The notes beneath the pieces were generated by a model. The model saw nothing but the letters and a program-made list of their open reading frames with translations. It was not told where the DNA came from and ran no database searches. Below, in pieces: positions 61,501-64,000 of a stretch of DNA of 64,000 nucleotides. This stretch comes from Synanceia verrucosa (lineage: Eukaryota; Chordata; Actinopteri; Perciformes; Synanceiidae). Positions within the stretch are counted from its first letter, which is position 1, and each line of letters begins with the position of its first letter. Position numbers and translations under genes: made by a program. The stretch is from NCBI GenBank assembly GCA_029721515.1, contig CM056559.1:21648565-21712564 (forward strand). The letters are read 5' to 3'.

Positions 61501-63773
61501 AGCCAGCAGCTCCAGCTTCTCCTGACGAATGAGCTCCTTGCGCAGAGCCACGCCCCTCTCATGCTCCGCTTTCTCCAGCCTCTCCCAGGCCTGGACAGAA
61601 AATAATAGCAGGAAAAATAAAACACAGAGTTAATGTAGAGAAATAAAAGCAGAAATAACTACTATAACAGGCCAATGTGAAAATGACGTTGGACTGAAGG
61701 TTTTTAGTTGCCACTTATTTGTTTAGTAAAAAGGGGAAATATTGTGTACAAAAGAAAAACAGCACAACAGGTGAATGTTTGACCTTGTTGATGTCTGAGA
61801 TGAGCTTCCCATCATGAGGCACATAGGGTTTCTGGTTGTTAGCTCTGAGCTTGCTTTGGATGGTGAACAGAAGGACTTCGAGGTTCCCCTTCTCTTGAAA
61901 CCTGAGTGAGAAACAGAAAACTTTATGTTTAGTGATCCTGTCCCTTCCTCTGTGGGATACACTGAATGTACTACCAACTTTCACAAAACAAAGATGCTCA
62001 GAGGTTCAGCGTCTTGCTCTAGGACAAGTTAGCAGCATGACCGCTTCTCTCTGCTACCCGGCTGTCCAGTGTCACTTTCGGGATGTATGAAAACCTGGGT
62101 GTTTATCACTGCTTTGAACCAATATGGTGACGCATTCAGAACAAATTCAGAACTACTCGATAAAAAAAGAATGATGTGTTATAGAAAGGACATTCAGGAG
62201 CTTAATTTGTGAAGATACAAACTGTCAACATTCTGAGAAAAACTAAAAGTACATAATCTATAGCAGGAAGTAACATTTCTTTTCATTATTGATTTATCTG
62301 CTGATTGGTTTAATTTTCTGTCACAAAAAGACAGAAAACTGTGAGAATTCAAATTTCTGGAATCCAAGGCGATTGGTTGACAAATTGTCACACAAAAAAA
62401 AAACATACTTGATGGGCTTCTCTATGGTGCAGTAGGTTGTGAAGGCCTGTAGCTGCTGCTGGACTCCAGTCAGTGAGTTGGCAAACTTCTGGTTGCTGAT
62501 CACCGCGATGGTCTTTTCTATCCAGTCCAGCAGGTCTGACGCCAGAGCCTCATAGCGGTTGATGATCTTCTCTGCCTCAATACAATTGTCTAGTACCTGA
62601 GTCAGACAGACAGTAGATTCACAGAGAAAGAATGAGATAAAGAGTTCAGAAAAAAGGGGCAAGGAAAGACAAACTTTTATTTCTCTAGCTCTTAAACACA
62701 CAGTATGTCATTTTCTCAACCCAGTAACAACAAAAGACAGAGTTTGGTGTAGTGTGGGATCATGGAAGTTTTCTTCACTACCATTGCTATCACTGCAGTC
62801 TGCTTCTCCCGGGTGGGATACCTTCAGTGTTCATCATCAATTTTTAACAGAGAGTGGAATTATTTGTAGATATCCTCCTCTCCAAAACAAACAGACCCAG
62901 TGATTAAAACCAGTAAAAACACTGATAAATCTTCAATATTATACATTTGAGACCCCACACATTTTGATGATTTCTTAACTTCCTTGAATATCTGAGAGTG
63001 TAGTCTGCAATGTGTCACCTTGCCAACCCTCTTGCCCTCCACAATAAGAGCCTTCATCTTGGAGAAGTAGTGGTAGTAGGAGACCACATAGGTGATGATG
63101 GACTTTTCGTCTGGGTTTTCTGTGTTCACATCTGCACCAGAGGGAGAGAGAGCAGAGGAGTTAATGTCTGCTTGACTTTCGGTGGAGGCACACTATTTAT
63201 CCCAGTGAGTAAAGTATGACACTACTATGGGTCTAATATTTTGACGGACACCAAAACCAGTTAAAGCTCTCACCCTCTGGGTCGAGGAGTTTGGTGAGGC
63301 CCAGGTGCTGCTCAGCGATATTGAAGGCTTGCTGAAGGTTGTGGGTTGCGTTGGACCGTGTCAGCTTGTGGAACTCTATCAGGTCAGGTCTGGAGGGCAA
63401 AAGATGATAAAACAGGCTTTGTCTGTTTACATGTCTTTCCACTCCATCTTTGTCTGTTAAATGTTCTAAACGTTAGCGATAGAGATGTGGTAAGAACACT
63501 ACCTACCTGTGTCTGTGGATGAGGGCATTGAAGGCGAGGCCGTCTCTCCAGCAGGTGGTGAAGTTCTGGATGTTGACCTCAGGGTACCTGGAGCACGGAC
63601 AAATCTTTTCTTACATCTTTAAATGGAGACCAAGAAGGACTTATACTTACAGCTTGCAGTTTCCTGTATTTTTATTTCACTGCTCACCCTGCGGTTTTCA
63701 TCTGGCACCAGAGCAGCAGGGCATCCTTGGCAGAGCGAGTTTCTCTGTTGTCCTCTGTCTCTATTTTGATCAC
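12212..63773 (-). CDS. sptbn4: beta-IV spectrin (spectrin beta, non-erythrocytic 4), 5' end beyond window
   Basis: Submembrane cytoskeletal protein that pairs with alpha-spectrin, binds ankyrin-G, and clusters voltage-gated Na and K channels at axon initial segments and nodes of Ranvier. Thirty-nine coding exons are visible; all have GT-AG borders and every join keeps phase, giving 7,611 bases (2,536 residues plus stop). Order of domains: CH2 of the actin-binding domain (residues 1 to about 135), a run of about 17 triple-helical spectrin repeats (about 140-1920), a beta-IV-specific domain with three ERQxSS motifs (about 1920-2345), a PH domain (about 2350-2455), and a charged tail ending SGKKK. 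The assignment to beta-IV rather than beta-I, II, III or V rests on the ERQxSS repeats, the RRPRPK-type basic stretch before the PH domain, and WGQPQPTTSSTDEG after it. The start codon and CH1 lie right of 64000. Whether this is fish sptbn4a or sptbn4b cannot be told here. Confidence 0.96.
12636..12678 (-). CDS. sptbn4: sptbn4 visible exon 38 (43 bases): PH domain
   Basis: Encodes TKDGSEFLFHAKDE, the beta strands before the C-terminal PH helix. Acceptor TTTAATGCAG, donor GTGAGA; phase 2 in, 0 out. Confidence 0.94.
12679..13616 (-). other. sptbn4: sptbn4 intron before exon 38
   Basis: No coding signal or repeat recognised. Confidence 0.7.
13617..13784 (-). CDS. sptbn4: sptbn4 visible exon 37: PH domain core
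   Basis: Encodes SWVNLYCVLNKGEMGFYKDA then NEPLLSLSHCHCDVTNGYKK and KKNVFTL. The YKKKK cluster matches the phosphoinositide-binding face of spectrin PH domains. Of two tandem acceptor CAGs, the second (exon start 13784) gives the right phase; use of the first would insert one residue's worth of bases (CAG). Confidence 0.95.
13796..14130 (+). repeat. G-rich low-complexity tract
   Basis: Runs of GGG, GGGG and one run of nine or so Gs between 13860 and 13900, and GGAGGAGG runs at 14055-14100. On the spectrin transcript this is a C/U-rich tract just upstream of the exon 37 acceptor. Confidence 0.85.
14767..14850 (+). mobile_element. possible LINE/SINE tail fragment
   Basis: TGAAGCGCTTCTTTAACTGC, then TTGAAAAATGCTATACAGG and a TTATTAATATGATTATTA tail, similar to fish retroelement 3' ends. 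Short and diverged. Confidence 0.35.
15811..15846. repeat. TG microsatellite
   Basis: About 18 uninterrupted TG units. Confidence 0.97.
16802..16843. repeat. hairpin with 16-bp arms, 10-base loop
   Basis: TGGTACTCCAAGAAGG and CCTTCCTGGAGCACCA pair at 14 of 16 positions around TTGGAAAAAT. It lies in the intron just downstream of exon 36. Confidence 0.75.
16976..17232 (-). CDS. sptbn4: sptbn4 visible exon 36: basic linker and PH start
   Basis: Encodes a very basic Arg/Pro stretch (RPRARDRPKPRRRPRPKEPG), then a Ser/Pro linker and HHEGFLFRKLDIESLKKSTN, the first strands of the PH domain. Phase 0 in, 2 out; donor GTGGGT. Confidence 0.94.
17531..17591 (-). CDS. sptbn4: sptbn4 visible exon 35 (61 bases)
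   Basis: Acceptor CTTTCTACAG, donor GTCTGG. Encodes ERRSTLLEIVEQLQEREAAQ. It is needed to reconcile the phases of exons 34 (ends 2) and 36 (starts 0), which supports it strongly. It contains a basic R-x-x-T site at its start. Confidence 0.88.
17795..18819 (-). CDS. sptbn4: sptbn4 visible exon 34: beta-IV-specific domain
   Basis: A single 1,025-base exon, by far the largest. Starts VEKLKAEQSKLPPTPLLGRK, passes through Pro/Ser- and Ala-rich low-complexity sequence, then an Arg/Glu-rich part with three related motifs: IERQLSSEQL (18042-18013), LERQTSSEQE (17940-17911) and LERQESSEHE (17862-17833). ERQES-type repeats mark the beta-IV-specific domain. Phase 0 in, 2 out; donor GTGAGA. Confidence 0.95.
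19024..19220 (-). CDS. sptbn4: sptbn4 visible exon 33: partial repeat 17, tetramerisation site
   Basis: Encodes LEVHQFAQEAVVAEAWLTAQ and VDEVEQLIRRHEAFRKAAAT, ending SSLRRLTT. The partial last repeat pairs with the alpha-spectrin N-terminus to form tetramers. Phase 1 in, 0 out; donor GTAATA. Confidence 0.96.
19370..19454 (-). CDS. sptbn4: sptbn4 visible exon 32: repeat 16
   Basis: Encodes IKERLDKVVAKQYELSEKWD then KHWDVLQQ. Eighty-five bases, phase 0 in, 1 out; donor GTGAGC. Confidence 0.95.
19768..19906 (-). CDS. sptbn4: sptbn4 visible exon 31: repeat 16
   Basis: Encodes DVSSVEVLMNYHQSLKSEVE and IEMGKTLLAARNPAAEE. Phase 2 in, 0 out. Confidence 0.96.
20065..20408. mobile_element. non-autonomous element with inverted ends
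   Basis: Left end AAAGGCACAGTATGTAGAAT; the right end, read on the other strand, is AAAGTGACAGTGCATAGGAT, about 16 of 22 matching. No coding sequence. Resembles a short repeat common in percomorph fish; the family is not named with certainty. It sits between exons 30 and 31. No clear target duplication. Confidence 0.55.
20540..20784 (-). CDS. sptbn4: sptbn4 visible exon 30: repeat 15, ankyrin-binding region
   Basis: Encodes VRQLQESAAQLRTVYAGEKA and DKLRFFGMVRDQIMWMESII, ending GEKPR across the splice. This is a strongly conserved part of the family. Phase 0 in, 2 out. Confidence 0.96.
21315..21449 (-). CDS. sptbn4: sptbn4 visible exon 29: repeats 14-15, ankyrin-binding region
   Basis: Encodes VLAQIEDKHRRLPEVQARQG and LQSFEQDIQLLVTQ. 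Repeats 14-15 of beta-spectrins bind ankyrin; the ankyrin-G role here is inferred from the family. Confidence 0.95.
21708..21953 (-). CDS. sptbn4: sptbn4 visible exon 28: repeat 14
   Basis: Encodes VLQEKFTEFASETGSVGQER and NEAWADLLELMETRAQMLAA, ending KFFSDCRE. By homology with other beta-spectrins it abuts the ankyrin-binding unit. Confidence 0.96.
22146..22350 (-). CDS. sptbn4: sptbn4 visible exon 27: repeats 13-14
   Basis: Encodes EQISKRQSQIDRLYVSLKDL and EQQYWLYQLNREVDELEQWI, ending GQDYEHVT. Phase 2 in, 0 out. Confidence 0.96.
22436..22685 (-). mobile_element. Tc1/mariner remnant, internally deleted
   Basis: TACACTCAGTGGCCGCTTTATT at 22436 resembles the terminal repeat of a widespread fish Tc1 element. 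At about 22560-22680 the minus strand resembles the early transposase coding part (AGAAACTGCTGATCTCC and GGAGAATGGTGC). The two parts are closer than in a full element, so most of the coding region is missing. No intact open frame. Confidence 0.6.
23071..23201 (-). CDS. sptbn4: sptbn4 visible exon 26: repeat 13
   Basis: Encodes DEPSTLQLLKKHLVLEQTIE and LLSQQCRQLLEMGHPD. Phase 0 in, 2 out; donor GTGAGC. Confidence 0.96.
23421..23699 (-). CDS. sptbn4: sptbn4 visible exon 25: repeats 12-13
   Basis: Encodes TLQRELQGHRSRIDDVLERA and EVEAWLSEQELHMMNEEKGK, 93 codons, symmetric phase 0. Confidence 0.96.
23847..23936 (-). CDS. sptbn4: sptbn4 visible exon 24: repeat 12 start
   Basis: Thirty codons, LWVQERLPMAISQEHGSSLQ then AVQQLMKKNQ. 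Acceptor GGTTGTAG, donor GTAAGA; symmetric phase 0. Confidence 0.95.
24377..24601 (-). CDS. sptbn4: sptbn4 visible exon 23: repeat 11
   Basis: Encodes TMESQMEEWYKEVGQLQVQV and EPLKERRRILLASKEVHQVG, ending LEDEI. Symmetric phase 0. Confidence 0.95.
24602..27103 (-). other. sptbn4: sptbn4 intron between exons 22 and 23
   Basis: Contains one interspersed-repeat copy at 25484-25675. The rest is AT-rich with no coding signal. Confidence 0.75.
25484..25675 (+). mobile_element. widespread fish interspersed repeat, copy 1
   Basis: Starts CCATCCATCCATCCATTTTC, then TACCGCTTATCCTCATAGGG, GGCTGGAGCCTATCCCAG and GGGTACACCCTG. This block is found in very many teleost genomes as the end of a retroelement. 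A second copy in opposite orientation is at 54462-54640. Confidence 0.8.
27104..27367 (-). CDS. sptbn4: sptbn4 visible exon 22: repeats 10-11
   Basis: Encodes EGQQLIQEKPELSPSVRKKL through LTTVNKQLKKLH, 88 codons, symmetric phase 0. Acceptor TCCATCCAG, donor GTACGT. Confidence 0.96.
27818..27918. repeat. compound TA/TAGA/TG microsatellite
   Basis: TA units, TAGA, more TA, then about nine TG units and TATG/TA units. Composite and imperfect. Confidence 0.95.
28438..28482. repeat. TG microsatellite
   Basis: About 21 TG units, pure. Confidence 0.97.
28586..28638. repeat. CA microsatellite
   Basis: About 26 CA units; reverse complement of the TG tract 100 bases to its left. Confidence 0.97.
30163..30375 (+). 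repeat. dispersed repeat, copy A
   Basis: Matches the reverse complement of 50245-50445 through ATTCCAGTTATTTCCTGTC, AATTCCACTGTTCTGG and GGTGAATTCAGTTTAAA. No coding sequence and no family name recognised. Confidence 0.75.
31990..32935. mobile_element. possible host element of the minisatellite
   Basis: Left part has GTTACTGTAATCAGACTGC and AATGTAACGCGTTACTG; right part has TTACAGAGTAATGTAATCAG. These look like the diverged inverted ends of a fish TAACGCGTTACT-type short DNA transposon with the minisatellite inside. Borders and target duplication not established. Confidence 0.35.
32311..32871. repeat. 51-bp minisatellite, 11 copies
   Basis: Exactly eleven 51-base units in register, each with GTGTCTGTCCTCCTTTTAT and TTTACTTTGAAATT. 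Units 1-4 carry TCTGG at their start, units 5-11 TCTTG. Units 4 and 8 share ATGACAATATGG, while 5-7 and 9-10 share ATCACAATAAGG, so blocks of four units seem to have duplicated. The unit is 17 codons long, so several frames stay open on both strands; I do not regard these as genes. Confidence 0.97.
33182..33237. repeat. CA microsatellite
   Basis: About 28 CA units. Confidence 0.97.
33949..34078. repeat. CA tract with GCGTAC interruptions
   Basis: About 130 bases of alternating purine and pyrimidine: CA runs separated by ACGCGTACAC several times. Confidence 0.95.
35640..35691. repeat. TA microsatellite
   Basis: About 26 TA units, pure. Confidence 0.97.
36385..36520. repeat. short tandem and palindromic repeat
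   Basis: Three copies of ATGTCACAAT followed by GTATCGTGTAGGTATCACAA and TATCGTATCGTGAAGTCCCA, similar to a common fish short interspersed repeat with mirrored TATCGTG motifs. Confidence 0.45.
41550..41696 (-). CDS. sptbn4: sptbn4 visible exon 21: start of repeat 10
   Basis: Encodes LGDWVCEKMLMARDSSRDET and KHQAFMAELAQNKEWLDKIE. Symmetric phase 0. It sits between a 4.4-kb and a 14.2-kb intron. Two in-frame ATGs (codons 9 and 11) could serve as starts for a short isoform. Confidence 0.95.
42320..43100 (-). promoter_or_regulatory. sptbn4: candidate internal promoter / alternative first exon of short sptbn4 isoform
   Basis: Locally less AT-rich and GA/CT-biased, directly upstream of repeat 10. 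On the minus strand a possible donor CTGCCG/GTAAAA ends at 42324. In mammals a short isoform (Sigma6) starts at about repeat 10. Position fits; an open frame here would not join exon 21 in frame, so such an exon would be noncoding. Confidence 0.25.
42618..42670. repeat. CT-rich microsatellite
   Basis: CT units interrupted by CCC, about 50 bases. Confidence 0.95.
45155..45194. repeat. CA microsatellite
   Basis: About 20 CA units. Confidence 0.96.
45320..45400. repeat. GA-rich imperfect repeat
   Basis: GAGAGA runs with two GGTCGAGGTAGAG/GGTAGAGGTAGAG-like units. Confidence 0.85.
46055..46145 (-). CDS. sptbn4: sptbn4 visible exon 20: repeat 9 end
   Basis: Encodes GNQNRELAQQWLEKLNDQWE then LQRFLQDCHE. 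Ninety-one bases, phase 2 in, 0 out. Confidence 0.95.
46401..46469. repeat. CA microsatellite
   Basis: About 34 CA units with one CATA and one CG interruption, in the intron between exons 19 and 20. Confidence 0.96.
46853..47055 (-). CDS. sptbn4: sptbn4 visible exon 19: repeat 9
   Basis: Encodes ESALAHVELPTTVETVEAAI and KKHKDFTTTMELNLHRIKAV, ending DTLANR across the splice. Phase 0 in, 2 out. Confidence 0.95.
47056..48464 (-). other. sptbn4: sptbn4 intron between exons 18 and 19
   Basis: No repeat or coding signal recognised. Confidence 0.7.
48465..48690 (-). CDS. sptbn4: sptbn4 visible exon 18: repeats 8-9
   Basis: Encodes YEEDYERLQAMNELLESEEA and LQQWLQKLDVGWNKLLEMWE, ending AESFLNNQ. 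Phase 2 in, 0 out. Confidence 0.95.
48779..48909 (-). CDS. sptbn4: sptbn4 visible exon 17: repeats 7-8
   Basis: Encodes DLDSFLTWLVQTQTSAASDQ and EEAEKLINKHAALKEEIGR. Acceptor GACTGCCAG, donor GTGGGT; phase 0 in, 2 out. Confidence 0.95.
49278..49391. repeat. TG tract with GAAGTTG spacers and a 9-bp tandem
   Basis: Three TG runs separated by TGAAGT, then CAGATATTG three times at 49365-49391. Confidence 0.9.
49669..49827 (-). CDS. sptbn4: sptbn4 visible exon 16: repeat 7
   Basis: Encodes EEAEHMATAHPGRAMEVLMP then VEWEELKRTLQGCEDSLMVA. Symmetric phase 0; donor GTACAC. Confidence 0.94.
50245..50445 (-). repeat. dispersed repeat, copy B, with ATT expansion
   Basis: Reverse complement of copy A at 30163-30375. 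It includes an AAT/ATT tract of about 13 units (50405-50443) where copy A has about two units. Confidence 0.75.
50589..51011. mobile_element. 423-bp element with terminal inverted repeats and TATACA duplication
   Basis: Left end CACCGATCAGGCATAAC, then TTTATGACCA; the right end read in reverse is CACTGATCAAGCATAAC then AATGTGACCA. TATACA directly flanks both ends (50583-50588 and 51012-51017), as expected for a target-site duplication. No coding capacity. A similar repeat is common in teleosts; I do not assign a superfamily. Confidence 0.8.
51115..51355 (-). CDS. sptbn4: sptbn4 visible exon 15: repeats 6-7
   Basis: Encodes WNSIVELVEQKKDQLDSMLR and DLGGVMALQRRLSTMEGALS, ending LLHLQ. Phase 2 in, 0 out. 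Confidence 0.95.
51996..52039. repeat. CA microsatellite
   Basis: About 22 CA units. Confidence 0.96.
52300..52515. mobile_element. retroelement-derived interspersed repeat
   Basis: GAGAACTGAAGAAGCCTCTT and GATGAGAGGAGAAACGTCTT form a pattern seen across teleost genomes in retroelement-derived repeats. Family and borders uncertain. Confidence 0.5.
53856..54361 (-). mobile_element. solo LTR of a retroelement, 506 bp
   Basis: Begins TG and ends CA, flanked by an exact 5-bp duplication GTAAC (53851-53855 and 54362-54366). On the minus strand it has a TATA-like TTATAAGG (about 54050) and AATAAA (53942-53937) about 100 bases further on, the order expected for U3-R-U5. No internal region, polymerase or envelope sequence adjoins it, so it is most likely left by recombination between two LTRs. 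Confidence 0.8.
54462..54640 (-). mobile_element. widespread fish interspersed repeat, copy 2
   Basis: The reverse complement of the 25.5-kb copy: AATTGACCGTAGGTGTGAAT, CCAGGGTGTACCCTG, GATAGGCTCCAGCC and GAGGATAAGCGGTAGA, ending ATGGATGG. It starts about 95 bases right of the solo LTR. Confidence 0.8.
55316..55361. repeat. TTG/CTG trinucleotide tract
   Basis: GTTGTTGTTGCTGCTGCTGC followed by an interrupted CTGCTG run. Confidence 0.9.
55627..55764 (-). CDS. sptbn4: sptbn4 visible exon 14: repeat 6
   Basis: Encodes FESLDQEMNSLMGRILDVNQ then SSSEVRGCQDHLNSR. Phase 2 in, 2 out. Confidence 0.94.
56075..56138. repeat. TA microsatellite
   Basis: About 30 TA units with one ACA interruption, between exons 13 and 14. 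Confidence 0.96.
56521..56735 (-). CDS. sptbn4: sptbn4 visible exon 13: repeats 5-6
   Basis: Encodes EVQVRMGEVEQLYTEVAEVA, then CELWIDEKEQWLDKMEIPER, ending VEMVAHR across the splice. Phase 0 in, 2 out; donor GTGAGG. Confidence 0.95.
56840..57208 (-). CDS. sptbn4: sptbn4 visible exon 12: repeats 4-5
   Basis: The largest exon in the rod, 123 codons, from NTMKRGKQILSEKNFG to LRYREQE. It contains the W of a repeat core (EVKGEWKRLEDQAAQRLGHL). Symmetric phase 0. Confidence 0.95.
57548..57697 (-). CDS. sptbn4: sptbn4 visible exon 11: repeat 4
   Basis: Encodes ELEESEVWIREKSSILAAQG then a helix ending AHRSLLQ. Fifty codons, symmetric phase 0; acceptor AATTGTAG, donor GTGTGT. Confidence 0.93.
57698..59317 (-). 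other. sptbn4: sptbn4 intron between exons 10 and 11
   Basis: AT-rich, with a TTA tract at 58470-58516. No other feature recognised. Confidence 0.75.
58470..58516. repeat. TTA microsatellite
   Basis: Imperfect ATT units with single ACT and AGT changes. Confidence 0.93.
59318..59454 (-). CDS. sptbn4: sptbn4 visible exon 10: repeat 3
   Basis: Encodes YQPCDPQVICNRVNHVSSCL then the helix ending RQLWAFFQ. Phase 1 in, 0 out. Confidence 0.94.
59455..60011 (-). other. sptbn4: sptbn4 intron between exons 9 and 10
   Basis: AT-rich; nothing recognised. Confidence 0.7.
60012..60162 (-). CDS. sptbn4: sptbn4 visible exon 9: repeat 3 start
   Basis: Encodes VQLLSKDFGKHLLEVDDLLQ and AERVETLNTAALKFTTVE. 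Phase 0 in, 1 out; donor GTACGC. Confidence 0.94.
60299..60601 (-). CDS. sptbn4: sptbn4 visible exon 8: repeats 1-2
   Basis: Encodes DNFGYDLPAVEAAMKKHEAI, then a full helix-turn-helix run to DWMENTQ, 101 codons, symmetric phase 0. It lies in the alpha-spectrin nucleation region. Confidence 0.96.
60602..61431 (-). other. sptbn4: sptbn4 intron between exons 7 and 8
   Basis: AT-rich; nothing recognised. Confidence 0.7.
61432..61590 (-). CDS. sptbn4: sptbn4 visible exon 7: repeat 1
   Basis: Starts AWERLEKAEHERGVALRKEL and ends WLNENQRLVSQ, typical of the first beta-spectrin repeat. Symmetric phase 0. Confidence 0.96.
61784..61901 (-). CDS. sptbn4: sptbn4 visible exon 6: repeat 1
   Basis: Encodes FQEKGNLEVLLFTIQSKLRA then NNQKPYVPHDGKLISDINK, a near-invariant beta-spectrin stretch. 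Phase 2 in, 0 out. Confidence 0.96.
62409..62596 (-). CDS. sptbn4: sptbn4 visible exon 5: linker and start of repeat 1
   Basis: Encodes EAEKIINRYEALASDLLDWI and NSLTGVQQQLQAFTTYCTIE, the segment after the actin-binding domain. In beta-spectrins repeats 1-2 nucleate lateral pairing with alpha-spectrin. Phase 0 in, 2 out. Confidence 0.95.
63019..63131 (-). CDS. sptbn4: sptbn4 visible exon 4: end of CH2
   Basis: Encodes the last CH2 helix and exit (NPDEKSIITYVVSYYHYFSK, then MKALIVEGKRVGK). Acceptor GGTGCAG, donor GTGACA, phase 0 out. Confidence 0.96.
63274..63389 (-). CDS. sptbn4: sptbn4 visible exon 3: CH2
   Basis: Encodes PDLIEFHKLTRSNATHNLQQ followed by AFNIAEQHLGLTKLLDPE, the central helices of CH2. 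Donor GTGAGA, phase 1 out. Confidence 0.96.
63507..63587 (-). CDS. sptbn4: sptbn4 visible exon 2: CH2
   Basis: Acceptor GCTCCAG, donor GTAGGT. Encodes YPEVNIQNFTTCWRDGLAF then NALIHRH, the CH2 core. Phase 2 in, 2 out. The left border could be off by one base in my counting; the reading frame fixes the length at 81. Confidence 0.95.
63688..63773 (-). CDS. sptbn4: sptbn4 visible exon 1: start of CH2
   Basis: Acceptor GATCCAG, donor GTGAGC; phase 0 in, 2 out. Encodes VIKIETEDNRETRS then KDALLLWCQMKTAG, the very conserved start of the second calponin-homology domain of beta-spectrins, part of the F-actin binding module. Confidence 0.96.
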
Positions 63774-64000
63774 CTGGATCTGAACAAGAACACAGCAAAG
63801 CAACAGTTCAGCTTTTGTGGGCGAGACCCTATAACACCTGCTGTCTTATGAGGTTTATGTAATGTGCTGCTTTCCTTTCAGGAATTTCAGTATTTATTTT
63901 ATGGCTATAACTATGCTATGCTAAGCTTAAAAGATGATGAGCAGGGATGAAATCCATTAAGTAAAGCAATCATGTTTAAGATTTGACTAACTGTGACAAA
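63774..64000 (-). other. sptbn4: sptbn4 intron at the right edge
   Basis: No exon recognised; the CH1 and start exons must lie beyond the window. Confidence 0.7.

Noticed and set aside
1..64000. tRNA, rRNA or miRNA genes
   Set aside because: I looked for tRNA box motifs and strong long hairpins and found none convincing; the hairpins listed are too short to call.

Overview
The window reads as vertebrate, specifically teleost-like, genomic DNA. Evidence is large introns with GT-AG splice sites, many long CA/TG microsatellites, interspersed repeats of fish type, and protein matches to vertebrate families. Every gene I can support lies on the minus strand.

Left part (1-6783): two C2H2 zinc-finger genes lie head to tail. 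The left one (exons 3121-2996, 1982-1655, 938-1) runs off the left edge. The right one (exons 6783-6399, 6199-5895, 5628-5556, 5470-3873) is complete at 786 codons. Both pair a short N-terminal alpha-helical/coiled-coil module with a long zinc-finger exon, and their finger blocks align finger for finger, so they are tandem paralogues.

Middle-left (6784-12211): no gene. It holds the upstream region of the zinc-finger gene and the undefined 3' UTR of the spectrin gene, with fragments of interspersed repeats.

Right part (12212-64000): one gene, the beta-IV spectrin gene sptbn4 (fish copy a or b not resolved). I reconstructed 39 coding exons, from the calponin-homology-2 part of the actin-binding domain through the spectrin repeats, the ankyrin-binding region, the beta-IV-specific ERQ-S repeat domain and the PH domain to the stop codon. 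All 38 exon joins agree in phase and give one open frame of 2,536 codons. The start codon and CH1 lie beyond 64000. The product is expected to be the submembrane spectrin of axon initial segments and nodes of Ranvier.

Introns carry the repeats: a 14-kb intron with an 11-copy 51-bp minisatellite and several microsatellites, a solo LTR with target-site duplication, a terminal-inverted-repeat element, a Tc1-like remnant, and inverted pairs of dispersed repeats.

I found no new multi-gene system. The most interesting leads are a possible internal promoter for a short spectrin isoform, the CaMKII-motif-like repeats in the spectrin specific domain, the minisatellite, and the tandem zinc-finger pair.
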